A stretch of DNA of 14,005 bases from an uncultured Collinsella sp. (GCA_900548935.1 URMR01000035.1:1-14005), one strand, 5' to 3'. Positions 1-6,306 are shown, counted from the stretch's first letter. Made by a program: numbers and translations. Notes: generated by a model not told the origin, from the sequence alone.

Positions 1-74
1 ATACCGAGCACTTCCAGACCGAGGCCAACGAAACCGACCCCAACCTGGCACCGGGCACGACCAAGATTAAGTAA
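1..74 (+). CDS. 3' end of an unidentified protein gene
   Basis: The window opens inside a reading frame whose complete codons run from position 3 and stop at TAA 72-74. The 23 visible residues end in APGTTKIK. They are polar, rich in Thr, Glu and Asn, and look like a disordered C-terminal tail. I cannot assign a family from so little. It is called coding because the frame runs to a clean stop directly followed by terminator-like hairpins, and because its codon choice (GAG, ACC, AAC, CTG, AAG) matches the genes further along. The first two bases belong to the preceding codon. Confidence 0.5.
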   Translation, partial: TEHFQTEANETDPNLAPGTTKIK

Positions 75-97
75 CGGGTCGCCCATAACTGAAACGT

Positions 98-137
98 CTG
101 TCCGGGCGGAGGTATGTAAGGTTCCCTGCTCGGACAG
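98..137 (+). other. Stem-loop in the 3' untranslated region of the upstream gene
   Basis: CTGTCCG at 98-104 is perfectly complementary to CGGACAG at 131-137, enclosing a 26-base purine-rich loop. It lies between the stop codon at 74 and the terminator-like hairpin at 151-173, so it would be part of the upstream gene's 3' UTR. Seven GC-rich pairs with a large loop could be an RNA fold or chance. No protein-coding signal overlaps it. Confidence 0.35.
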
Positions 138-142
138 TCCTG

Positions 143-179
143 CGCAAGACGGAGGCCACATTAAGTGGCCTCCTTTGCG
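143..179 (+). terminator. Probable terminator of the upstream gene
   Basis: GGAGGCCAC (151-159) pairs perfectly with GTGGCCTCC (165-173) around the loop ATTAA. An outer CGCAA (143-147) pairs with TTGCG (175-179) across a small internal loop. Only three T residues follow the inner stem, so it is not a textbook U-tract terminator, but it is the strongest hairpin after the stop at 74. From 180 to about 310 I see no gene and no convincing signal apart from a weak 5-bp hairpin (241-245 with 258-262) followed by five T residues. Confidence 0.6.
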
Positions 180-314
180 TGCGGAACTCGCGATCGATGT
201 TGCCCCATACGCCCGCCCAGGTCCTTGGGTAACGTTGCTAGACGAACGTCGCTTTGCTCGTCCGCTTTTTGATCTGGAGAGCCGGGTGGGCTGATAGATA
301 AATAGATGTGAGTA

Positions 315-346
315 GGGGCTCCCCCGTATATGGACGGGGGAGCCCC
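315..346. terminator. 13-bp GC-rich hairpin between converging genes
   Basis: GGGGCTCCCCCGT (315-327) and ACGGGGGAGCCCC (334-346) form a perfect 13-bp stem with the 6-base loop ATATGG. It sits 28 bases beyond the manA stop codon. Neither side has a long T tract (TTGTTGCGTTT follows on the + strand). Its place after the minus-strand manA and facing the + strand gene at the window edge fits a bidirectional transcription stop. Confidence 0.65.
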
Positions 347-373
347 TTGTTGCGTTTGGGTTGTTGGTGCGAT

Positions 374-1312
374 CTACAGGTGCGAGACGATCAGTTCCAT
401 CTTGCCTTCGAGGTCGATGGAGCTGACGGTGCTGGGGGCCAGCAGGTGGCTTCCCTTGTGGACGGGGTCGCCGCAGACGGCGCCTTCGCCGTCGATGACC
501 GACAGGCACATGAAGGGCCAGCGCTGGTCGAGGGTCTTGCTGCCGTCGACGCGCACGCGATCGACGGTGTAGCAGGAGTTAGACTCGAGCTCGGTCACGC
601 CGTCCACCTCGGGCGCGGTCACCGTGCCGTCGGTCGGAGCCTGAGCATCAAAGTCGATGCAGTCGAGGCTCTGCTCAATGTGCAGCGGGCGCAGCTTGCC
701 GTCGGTGCCGGGACGGTCGTAGTCGTACAGGCGATACGTCACGTCGCTCGACTGCTGCGTCTCCAAAATGAGCGTGCCGGTCTTGATGGCATGCACGGTA
801 CCGGAATCGATCTGGAAAAAGTCGCTCTTGTGAATTGGCAGCACGTTGAGCATGTCGTCCCAGCGGCCGTCCTTGATCATCTGTGCGGCCTCGGTGCGGT
901 CTTTAGCACGCTGGCCGACGATGATCGTGGCGCCGGGCTCGCAGTCCAGCACATACCAGCACTCGGTTTTGCCCAAACTGCCGTTCTCGTGCTTGGCGGC
1001 GTACTCGTCGTTGGGATGAATCTGGATCGAAAGGTCGTCCTTGGCGTCCAGAATCTTAATGAGCAGCGGGAACTCCTTGCCCTCGCAGTTGCCAAAGAGC
1101 TCGCGGTGCTCGGCCCACAGCCACGACAGCGTGTGGCCTGCATACGGGCCCTCCGCAATCTGGCAGTCGCCGTTGGGGTGGGCCGAGATGGCCCAGCACT
1201 CACCGATGGGACCCTCGGGAATGTCGTAACCAAATACGGTTTCGAGCTGGCGGCCGCCCCAGATCTTCTCGTGAAAGATCGGTGTGAGTTTAATCAAATC
1301 GGACATATTCAT
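374..1312 (-). CDS. manA: Mannose-6-phosphate isomerase, class I cupin type
   Basis: This enzyme interconverts mannose-6-phosphate and fructose-6-phosphate in the cytosol, linking mannose use and GDP-mannose supply to glycolysis. The 312-residue protein has the length of the short Bacillus-type ManA. The metal site is readable: QIHPND gives Gln97 and His99, KTECW gives Glu117, and GTVHA gives His174. Arg194 in the YRLYDYDR stretch matches the conserved catalytic arginine. The start is ambiguous. ATG 1312 lies one base after GGGG (1317-1314), too close for a ribosome site, whereas the in-frame ATG at 1306 lies 7 bases away, so the true protein is probably 310 residues. It lies 67 bases downstream of the GntR gene on the same strand, with a hairpin (1328-1365) in the gap, and is probably cotranscribed with it. 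The hairpin at 315-346 ends the unit. Confidence 0.93.
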   Translation of the reverse strand: MNMSDLIKLTPIFHEKIWGGRQLETVFGYDIPEGPIGECWAISAHPNGDCQIAEGPYAGHTLSWLWAEHRELFGNCEGKEFPLLIKILDAKDDLSIQIHPNDEYAAKHENGSLGKTECWYVLDCEPGATIIVGQRAKDRTEAAQMIKDGRWDDMLNVLPIHKSDFFQIDSGTVHAIKTGTLILETQQSSDVTYRLYDYDRPGTDGKLRPLHIEQSLDCIDFDAQAPTDGTVTAPEVDGVTELESNSCYTVDRVRVDGSKTLDQRWPFMCLSVIDGEGAVCGDPVHKGSHLLAPSTVSSIDLEGKMELIVSHL

Positions 1313-1327
1313 ACCCCATTGTGTTGC

Positions 1328-1365
1328 GCGGGCGCCGCGTAAAACTGCTCAAAATGAGCGCCCGC
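1328..1365 (-). other. Inverted repeat between gntR and manA
   Basis: GCGGGCGC (1328-1335) is the exact reverse complement of GCGCCCGC (1358-1365), with a 22-base spacer. Within it, GCTCA (1347-1351) can pair with TGAGC (1355-1359), which overlaps the outer right arm, so the two hairpins exclude each other. No T tract follows on the minus strand. It could be a weak attenuator or processing site between gntR and manA, or a regulator site. The arm sequence is certain; the function is not. Confidence 0.35.
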
Positions 1366-1379
1366 ATGACTACAAAAAC

Positions 1380-2099
1380 CTATGTCAACGTTACGTTGTG
1401 CAACTCAAAGCGGTCGCCAACGTTGCGCGAGACCGAATACTCAAAGGCGGCGCCGCTGTCCAAAAAGCCAATCTGGGTGAGCTCGAGCAGGGGAGAGCCA
1501 GGCTTGGTGTCCAGGCGCTCGGCTTCTTCCTCGGTTGCTGCCACGGCGCGAATGGTACGGTGGAAGCTCGAAATTTTCAGCCCACATTGCTCGCGGACAA
1601 AGCGGTAGACCGATCCGTACAGGTCCTTCTTTTTAAGGCCTGGAATCAGCTCGAGGGGCATGTAGGTGTACTCGATAACGATGGACTTCTCATCGGCCTG
1701 ACGCACGCGCACGATGTGATAGGCAAAGTCATCCTCGGCAATTCCCAGCTGGGCTGCGATGTCTGCTGGTGGATTAACGATCGAGAAATCGTAGACCACC
1801 GAGGTCACCTTCTCCCCGCGGTGCTCATACGAAAAACCTTGGGCACGGTCGTTTTTGCCCTGGAAAAACGCCTGGCCGGGAAGTCCCGCCGTGTCCTTAA
1901 CGTAGGTACCCGATCCACGACGGCTGGTAATAAGACCTTCCTCGGTGATTTGTTCAATAGCTCGTTTGACGGTGATTTTTGAAACGCTATAGAGCTCGCA
2001 GAATTCAACGACGGTGGGAAGCTTGTCGCCCGGTTTAAGAGCGCCATCCTCGATACTTCGACGAATATCTGCAGCTATCGCCTCGTATTTGGGAATCAT
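1380..2099 (-). CDS. GntR-family (HutC subfamily) transcriptional regulator
   Basis: A 239-residue regulator. Residues 1-68 are a GntR winged helix: the recognition region is about 38-57 (SVSKITVKRAIEQITEEGLI) and the wing is RRGSGTYV at 60-67. Residues from about 95 to 235 fit a UTRA ligand domain of the HutC subfamily, with the typical EYTYMPLELIPGL segment (143-155) and a closing FEYSVSRNVGDRFEL stretch (219-233). UTRA domains usually bind a small effector such as a sugar phosphate and release DNA. The start ATG at 2099 follows AAGGAGG (2110-2104) at four bases. Its neighbours are manA downstream and a divergent glucokinase gene, so control of hexose or mannoside use is the natural inference; Bacillus GmuR, a HutC-type regulator of a glucomannan operon that includes a ManA-type gene, is a parallel. 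The exact effector cannot be read from sequence. Confidence 0.9.
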   Translation of the reverse strand: MIPKYEAIAADIRRSIEDGALKPGDKLPTVVEFCELYSVSKITVKRAIEQITEEGLITSRRGSGTYVKDTAGLPGQAFFQGKNDRAQGFSYEHRGEKVTSVVYDFSIVNPPADIAAQLGIAEDDFAYHIVRVRQADEKSIVIEYTYMPLELIPGLKKKDLYGSVYRFVREQCGLKISSFHRTIRAVAATEEEAERLDTKPGSPLLELTQIGFLDSGAAFEYSVSRNVGDRFELHNVTLT

Positions 2100-2132
2100 T
2101 GAACCTCCTTTCCGGCTTGATTGAATATAAAA

Positions 2133-2146
2133 GAAAGTATAGTCAA
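2133..2146 (-). promoter_or_regulatory. Possible gntR promoter element and HutC-like half-site
   Basis: On the minus strand the string TTGACTATACTTTC (2146-2133) includes TATACT, a good -10 hexamer, about 35 bases upstream of the gntR start. No convincing -35 lies 16-18 bases upstream of it. The + strand reading AGTATAGTC (2136-2144) loosely resembles half of the GT/TA/AC operators bound by HutC-type regulators, so autoregulation is possible. Support is weak. Confidence 0.3.
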
Positions 2147-2218
2147 CGCCTAGGTATCCCTATTGCGTTTTGAAAAGTTCGAGAAGGATTATGCTAAAAG
2201 CCGCTCCGCATATAAAAC

Positions 2219-2230
2219 TAGAGCGCTCTA
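2219..2230. promoter_or_regulatory. Perfect 12-bp palindrome, candidate operator
   Basis: TAGAGCGCTCTA is a perfect palindrome in the AT-rich region between gntR and the glucokinase gene, and it sits 2 bases after TATAAA (2211-2216), a possible -10. The central CG inside AGCGCT is the style of LacI-family operators rather than the HutC type. If TATAAA is a real -10, a protein bound here would cover the transcription start. No LacI gene is visible in the window. Confidence 0.4.
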
Positions 2231-2285
2231 AACGGATAAACATCCGAGCAATGCCGTGTTAAATGGTTTTTGCATTTCCCCAGAT

Positions 2286-2326
2286 AAAACCTGCCAAAAT
2301 AAACCTGTCCCTTTTTGGTAGGTTTT
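2286..2326. repeat. REP-like palindrome 1, with CCTGTCCC in the loop
   Basis: AAAACCTGCCAAAA (2286-2299) pairs with TTTTGGTAGGTTTT (2313-2326) through 14 pairs, one of them G-U. The 13-base loop holds CCTGTCCC, which is GGGACAGG on the other strand. It lies 55 bases before the glucokinase start. The same GGGAC(A/T)G word occurs in the palindromes at 3337-3386 and 13787-13849. The run TTTTTGG also makes it terminator-like, so it may shape expression of the gene that follows. Confidence 0.55.
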
Positions 2327-2380
2327 TGCCTTGGGAGCGGTACCATACAGGCAATGTTTAAACGAGAAAGGCGGGCTCCC

Positions 2381-3334
2381 ATGGAACCTAAACAGTATTA
2401 CATCGGCATCGACGTCGGCGGCACTTCGGTTAAGGAGGGCCTGTTCGACGAGGACGGCAACCTGCTTGCCAAGGCCAGCGTGCCCACGCCTCCTATCGTT
2501 GACGCTGCGGGCTTTGCCGCGGTGACCGAGGCTATCGACCAGGTGGTCGCCAAGGCCCAGATTCCGCGTGCCTTTGTGGCGGGCATTGGCCTGGCCGTTC
2601 CGTGTCCCATCCCGGCGTCGGGCGATGCCAAGGTCAAGGCCAACATTGCCATTAACCTGCCCGAGCTGAGGGTCGCCATTCAGAAGCACTGCCCCGATGC
2701 GGTCGTTAAGTACGAGAACGATGCCAACGCCGCTGCCATGGGCGAGGCCTGGCTCGGTTCTGCCAAGGGCGTGCAGAACGTGGTGATGGTCACCATCGGT
2801 ACCGGCGTGGGCGGCGGCGTTATCGTTAACGGCGACGTGGTATCGGGCGTTGTGGGCGCCGGCGGCGAGATTGGCCACATGTGCCTGAACCCGGCCGAGG
2901 AGCGCACCTGCGGCTGCGGCGGCCATGGCCACCTGGAGCAGTATTCCAGCGCCACCGGCGTGGTGAGCAACTACCTTGCCGAGTGCAAGAAGGCGGGCGT
3001 CGAGCCCATTGAGCTCACCGGCCCCTCCGATTCCAAGGACGTGTTCCAGGCCTGCCGCGAGGGCGACAAGCTTGCGCTGGCCGCAGCCGACACCATGGCC
3101 GACTATCTCGGCCGTGCCCTGGCGCTCATTGCCAACGTGGTCGACCCCGAGATGTTCCTGATCGGTGGCGGCGCGTCCGCTTCGGCCGATGTTTATCTCG
3201 ACAAGGTTCGCGAGCACTTTAAGCAGTACGCGCTTTCCGCCTCGCGCGAGACGCCCATTAAGGTCGCTTCGCTCGGCAACGACGCCGGCATCATCGGTGC
3301 CGCCTACGTAGCCCTGCGCGCCGCCGGTAAATAG
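2381..3334 (+). CDS. glk: ROK-family glucokinase
   Basis: A 317-residue sugar kinase that most likely phosphorylates glucose with ATP in the cytosol. DVGGTSVK (11-18) is the N-terminal phosphate loop, YENDANAAAMGE (111-122) carries the catalytic Asp114, GTGVGGG (140-146) is the second glycine-rich phosphate motif, and EIGH (163-166) begins the ROK zinc region. The zinc motif reads CGCGGHGHLE (177-186): Cys177, Cys179 and His166 are present, but the usual third cysteine is His184. There is no N-terminal helix-turn-helix, so this is an enzyme and not an Mlc/NagC-type repressor. ATG 2381 is chosen because GAAAGG (2366-2371) lies 9 bases upstream and translation starts just before the conserved DVGGT strand; an in-frame ATG at 2354 would add nine residues. 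It diverges from gntR across 281 bases. Mannose or N-acetylmannosamine kinase is a less likely alternative. Confidence 0.88.
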   Translation: MEPKQYYIGIDVGGTSVKEGLFDEDGNLLAKASVPTPPIVDAAGFAAVTEAIDQVVAKAQIPRAFVAGIGLAVPCPIPASGDAKVKANIAINLPELRVAIQKHCPDAVVKYENDANAAAMGEAWLGSAKGVQNVVMVTIGTGVGGGVIVNGDVVSGVVGAGGEIGHMCLNPAEERTCGCGGHGHLEQYSSATGVVSNYLAECKKAGVEPIELTGPSDSKDVFQACREGDKLALAAADTMADYLGRALALIANVVDPEMFLIGGGASASADVYLDKVREHFKQYALSASRETPIKVASLGNDAGIIGAAYVALRAAGK

Positions 3335-3336
3335 CT

Positions 3337-3386
3337 GGTGCAAGGGGGTCAGGTTACTTTGCACCAACATGGTGCAAAAGGGACAG
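3337..3386. repeat. REP-like palindrome 2, alternating GGTGCAA hairpins
   Basis: GGTGCAA at 3337-3343, TTTGCACC at 3358-3365 and GGTGCAAA at 3371-3378 allow two mutually exclusive hairpins that share the middle arm: an 8-bp stem with the loop AACAT, and a 7-bp stem with a 15-base loop. GGGGTCAGGTT (3345-3355) and GGGACAG (3380-3386) flank the arms. It begins 3 bases after the glucokinase stop codon. It shares the GGGACAG word with the palindromes near 2286 and 13787. The remaining gap to ppaC has a smaller hairpin (3424-3428 with 3436-3440) and a TACCAT -10-like string at 3457-3462. Confidence 0.6.
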
Positions 3387-3500
3387 CCTTGGCCCCCATA
3401 CCTGCCACAAAATATGCCGTGGCCCTTCCGTCTGCGAAGGCTCGGCATCGGCGTGCTACCATAGCTACGTCCAAGTACACATATCAAGTGGAGGATATCC

Positions 3501-4424
3501 ATGGCAAACGTTCTTGTCTTTGGTCACCAGAACCCCGATAACGACGCCATCATGAGCGCCGTCGTCCTGTCCCAGCTGCTCAACCAGGTTGAGTATGCCG
3601 GCAACACCTACGAGGCCTGCGCCCTTGGTCAGCTTCCGGCCGAGTCCGCCAAGCTGCTCGCCGATGCCGGCATTGCCGAGCCCCGCGTGATCGAGTCCGT
3701 CGAGGCCGGTCAGCTCGTCGTCCTCACCGACCACAACGAGTCCGCCCAGTCCGTCGCCGGCCTTAAAGACGCCACGGTCTTTGGTGTTGTCGATCATCAC
3801 CGCATCGGCGACTTCGAGACCGCCGGCCCGCTGCACTACATCTGCCTGCCCTGGGGTTCCAGCTGCACCATCGTCACCAAGCTCGCCGGCGTGCTCGGCG
3901 TTGAGCTTTCCGACGTCCAGGCCAAGCTGCTGCTCTCGGCCATGATGACCGACACACTCATGCTCAAGAGCCCCACCACCACCGATGTCGACCGCGCCGT
4001 CGCCGCCAAGCTCGGCGAGCAGGTGGGCGTCGACCCGGTCAAGTTTGGCATGGAGGTCTTCCTCACCCGTCCGTCCGGCTCCTTCACCGCAGCCGAGATG
4101 GTCGGCAACGACATCAAGATGTTCGAGCCCGCCGGCAAGAAGCTGCTCATCGGCCAGTACGAGACCGTCGACAAGAGCCGCGCACTCGGCATGATCGACG
4201 AGATTCGCGAGGCCATGCGCGCCTACGCCGCCGAGAAGGGTGCTGACGGCATTGTCCTGTGCATCACCGACATCATGGAGGAGGGCTCGCAGGTCCTGCT
4301 CGAGGGCGAGACCGAGGCCGCTCAGAAGGGTCTGGGCATTGCCGACGAGCACGACGGCGTCTGGATGCCGGGCGTCCTCTCCCGTAAGAAGCAGGTCGCT
4401 GCCCCCATCATGGCCGCCTGCTAG
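3501..4424 (+). CDS. ppaC: Family II manganese-dependent inorganic pyrophosphatase
   Basis: This cytosolic enzyme hydrolyses pyrophosphate to phosphate and pulls biosynthetic reactions forward. The 307-residue protein is a DHH-family PPase of normal length. Metal ligands are readable in FGHQNPDNDAI (His9, Asp13, Asp15), LTDHNE (Asp77), VVDHH (Asp98, His99, His100) and MMTDTLM (Asp151). The C-terminal DHHA2 domain carries the substrate-binding SRKKQ motif (294-298, Arg295 and Lys296). There is no CBS or DRTGG regulatory insert, so it should be the unregulated form. ATG 3501 follows GGAGG (3490-3494) at 6 bases. It appears to be a single-gene unit, because a strong terminator follows at 4444-4484 and a REP-like element separates it from the glucokinase gene. 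Confidence 0.96.
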   Translation: MANVLVFGHQNPDNDAIMSAVVLSQLLNQVEYAGNTYEACALGQLPAESAKLLADAGIAEPRVIESVEAGQLVVLTDHNESAQSVAGLKDATVFGVVDHHRIGDFETAGPLHYICLPWGSSCTIVTKLAGVLGVELSDVQAKLLLSAMMTDTLMLKSPTTTDVDRAVAAKLGEQVGVDPVKFGMEVFLTRPSGSFTAAEMVGNDIKMFEPAGKKLLIGQYETVDKSRALGMIDEIREAMRAYAAEKGADGIVLCITDIMEEGSQVLLEGETEAAQKGLGIADEHDGVWMPGVLSRKKQVAAPIMAAC

Positions 4425-4443
4425 GTTTAGTTGACCAAACGCC

Positions 4444-4484
4444 ACGACCGGATCGCGGAAGCCCCGCGCTCCGGTCGTTTTTTT
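4444..4484 (+). terminator. Rho-independent terminator of ppaC
   Basis: ACGACCGG (4444-4451) pairs with CCGGTCGT (4471-4478). An inner CGCGG (4454-4458) pairs with CCGCG (4464-4468), and seven T residues follow (4478-4484). This is the clearest intrinsic terminator in the window, 20 bases after the ppaC stop codon. Confidence 0.92.
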
Positions 4485-4512
4485 GTGCACGGCGCCGCGT
4501 CGTCTCTTGGAC

Positions 4513-4575
4513 AGGCGTGCCCGTGCCGTTGAGCAAATAATGTTCAACCTGTGGTTCCGCTTTTCAACCACGCCT
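4513..4575 (+). ncRNA. Structured region upstream of nhaA, candidate leader RNA
   Basis: Three pairings fall in 63 bases. AGGCGTG (4513-4519) pairs with CACGCCT (4569-4575). GTTGAGCA (4528-4535) pairs with TGTTCAAC (4541-4548), with one G-U. GTGGTT (4551-4556) pairs with AACCAC (4566-4571). The last overlaps the first closing arm by three bases, so full versions of both cannot coexist. No reading frame with a ribosome site covers it. It lies after the ppaC terminator and before the hairpin at 4623-4659, so it could be the aptamer part of a cis-regulatory leader for nhaA. The promoter is not certain: TAGATG (4600-4605) or TAATAC (4612-4617) would place transcription starts downstream of this fold and argue against it. 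Confidence 0.3.
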
Positions 4576-4622
4576 GCGTGCTTGTCGTGCAGGGTAGGCT
4601 AGATGCAAGCGTAATACGTTAG

Positions 4623-4659
4623 AGCGCGGCGCCGCCACTTGGGCGGGCCGTGCTTTTTT
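4623..4659 (+). terminator. Terminator-like hairpin in front of nhaA (possible attenuator)
   Basis: AGCGCGGC (4623-4630) pairs with GCCGTGCT (4647-4654), with one G-U. CCGCC (4632-4636) pairs with GGCGG (4642-4646) around ACTTG, and one G bulges between the stems. Six T residues run 4654-4659. It ends 33 bases before the nhaA start codon. No gene ends between the ppaC terminator and this one, so it is well placed to act on the nhaA transcript itself, as an attenuator or as the expression platform of a riboswitch. Confidence 0.65.
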
Positions 4660-4692
4660 AAGACGGGAGCTTTCCCGTGAAAGGAGCCGCCC

Positions 4693-6051
4693 ATGGCAGC
4701 AACTGAGCAGCTGTTCAACGTTCGTGAGTGCAAGCGTTTTGAACGTCACGACATCTGGGAGCGCATCGCCGAGAACGGCACGATTTCCGCCGCCGTCATG
4801 GTCTTCGCCGCCATCGCCGCCGTCATTTGCGCCAATACCGATGCCTACGAGGCCATCCATCACTTTTTGGAGACCCCGCTGTATGTGGGTCTGGGCAACC
4901 ATACGGCAGGTCTCACCGTTGAGCTTTTCGTCAACGACTTCCTCATGGCGATTTTCTTTTTGTTGGTGGGCATTGAGCTTAAGTACGAGATGACGGTCGG
5001 CGAGCTCAAGAATCCGCGCCAGGCCATGCTTCCCATGCTGGCGGCCGTGGGCGGCGTCGTCGTTCCCGCCTGCATCTACCTGATCTTTAACCATGCCGGC
5101 GCGCACAACGGCTGGGCTATCCCCATGGCAACCGATATTGCCTTTGCGCTGGGCGTGCTGTCGCTTTTGGGCAACCGCGTGCCCAACGGCGTGCGCGTGT
5201 TCTTCTCGACGCTCGCCATCGCCGACGACCTCATCTCCATCGCCGCCATCGCCATCTTCTACGGCCAGAGCCCCAATCCGTTTTGGTTGGGCGCCGCCGC
5301 GCTTGTGACCTGCGCGCTCGTGTGGCTCAACAAGACGCAGCATTACCGCCTTGCCCCGTATTCGGTACTGGGCCTGCTGTTGTGGTTCTGCATGTTCAAG
5401 AGCGGCGTGCACGCTACGCTTGCTGGCGTCATCCTGGCCTTCACCATCCCGGGCAAGTGCGGCGTCAAGCTCGATAGCCTTACCGATTGGCTGGGCGAGT
5501 GCCTGCCGTTGCTCGATGACCGCTACGACGACGAGGCGCACATCCTGGGTCAGCATGACTTTACCGTCTCGACCACCAAGGTCGAGCGCGTCATGCACCG
5601 CGTGACCCCGCCGCTCATCCGCATGGAGCGTCTGATCTCCACGCCGGTCAACTTTGTGATTCTGCCGATCTTTGCGTTCGTGAACGCACAGGTTCGCCTG
5701 GTGGGCGTGGACATGGGCGCCTTGCTCGTCGACCCCGTGACGCTTGGCACGTACCTTGGCATGCTGCTGGGCAAGCCGATCGGCATCTTTGGCATGACGT
5801 TCGCCTTGGTCAAGCTCAAGGCCTGCGAGCTGCCGCACAATGTCAACTGGCACATGATTGCCGGTGTGGGCATTCTGGGCGGCATCGGCTTTACCATGTC
5901 GATTCTCATCAGCGGCCTCGCCTTCCCGACGGCCCAGTTTGAGGTTCTGGCCGCCAAGGCCGCTATTCTCGCCGGCTCTGTCACCGCGGCCGTACTTGGC
6001 ATGATCTACATGAGTGTGATCTGCAAGCACCCGGCGCCCAAGGACGAGTAA
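4693..6051 (+). CDS. nhaA: Na+/H+ antiporter NhaA
   Basis: An inner-membrane antiporter that exchanges cytosolic Na+ or Li+ for external protons, for salt and alkaline tolerance. Family hallmarks are present: ATDIAFALGVL around Asp148 (E. coli Asp133), the ion-binding pair Asp178-Asp179 in AIADDLISI (E. coli Asp163-Asp164), and Lys361 in GKPIGIF (E. coli Lys300). About twelve hydrophobic segments fit the NhaA fold. At 452 residues it is longer than the 388-residue E. coli protein, largely through a hydrophilic acidic insert at about 255-310 (LLDDRYDDEAH and following) ahead of the second half of the transporter. ATG 4693 follows AAGGAG (4681-4686) at 6 bases. A terminator-like hairpin lies immediately upstream, suggesting leader control, and a 15-bp hairpin follows. 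Confidence 0.96.
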   Translation: MAATEQLFNVRECKRFERHDIWERIAENGTISAAVMVFAAIAAVICANTDAYEAIHHFLETPLYVGLGNHTAGLTVELFVNDFLMAIFFLLVGIELKYEMTVGELKNPRQAMLPMLAAVGGVVVPACIYLIFNHAGAHNGWAIPMATDIAFALGVLSLLGNRVPNGVRVFFSTLAIADDLISIAAIAIFYGQSPNPFWLGAAALVTCALVWLNKTQHYRLAPYSVLGLLLWFCMFKSGVHATLAGVILAFTIPGKCGVKLDSLTDWLGECLPLLDDRYDDEAHILGQHDFTVSTTKVERVMHRVTPPLIRMERLISTPVNFVILPIFAFVNAQVRLVGVDMGALLVDPVTLGTYLGMLLGKPIGIFGMTFALVKLKACELPHNVNWHMIAGVGILGGIGFTMSILISGLAFPTAQFEVLAAKAAILAGSVTAAVLGMIYMSVICKHPAPKDE

Positions 6052-6145
6052 AAGCTCGAAAAAAAGACACCAGAACCGGTTTGGATGCGTTCGAAACTCG
6101 GATCCGGGTGCTACTGGCCCCCTGCCAGATACCCCCGTGGTCAAA

Positions 6146-6181
6146 AAACGCCGTTTGTGAGTACTGTCACAAACGGCGTTT
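6146..6181. terminator. Bidirectional terminator after nhaA
   Basis: AAACGCCGTTTGTGA (6146-6160) and TCACAAACGGCGTTT (6167-6181) form a perfect 15-bp stem with the loop GTACTG. There is an A run before it (6143-6148) and TTTCATTTT after it, so it can work on either strand. It lies about 95 bases beyond the nhaA stop codon; I see no gene in between. Confidence 0.8.
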
Positions 6182-6283
6182 CATTTTAGGCGCGAAAAAT
6201 AATGTACAAATCTATTCTGTCTGTGCATTAACGATTGCGTGGCTGGACGAAAAATGCCGATGCATCCTTCCAAAACCTGACAC

Positions 6284-6306
6284 AAAAGGCCAAGACTGGC
6301 CTTTTT
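6284..6306. terminator. Intrinsic terminator, usable on both strands
   Basis: AAAAGGCCA (6284-6292) pairs with TGGCCTTTT (6297-6305) around AGAC, with T residues on the + side and four T on the minus side. It probably ends the small minus-strand gene at 6385-6639. On the + strand it follows a 100-base AT-richer segment (6182-6283) with no gene, which could encode a small RNA but has no clear promoter. Confidence 0.7.

Noticed and set aside
1284..1982. A 232-codon + strand open frame opposite the GntR gene
   Set aside because: Antisense to a regulator with a clear winged helix and UTRA domain and a perfect AAGGAGG ribosome site; no motif in the + frame.
2228..3502. A 424-codon minus-strand open frame opposite the glucokinase gene
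   Set aside because: Antisense shadow. It also runs through two palindromic intergenic elements, which real coding sequence would be unlikely to do.
6083..6110. A GTTCGAAAC string resembling a tRNA T-arm
   Set aside because: No acceptor, D or anticodon stem can be built around it.
4564..6144. A 526-codon minus-strand open frame opposite nhaA
   Set aside because: His/Arg/Asp-rich translation without hydrophobic structure; the + strand frame has all NhaA catalytic residues.
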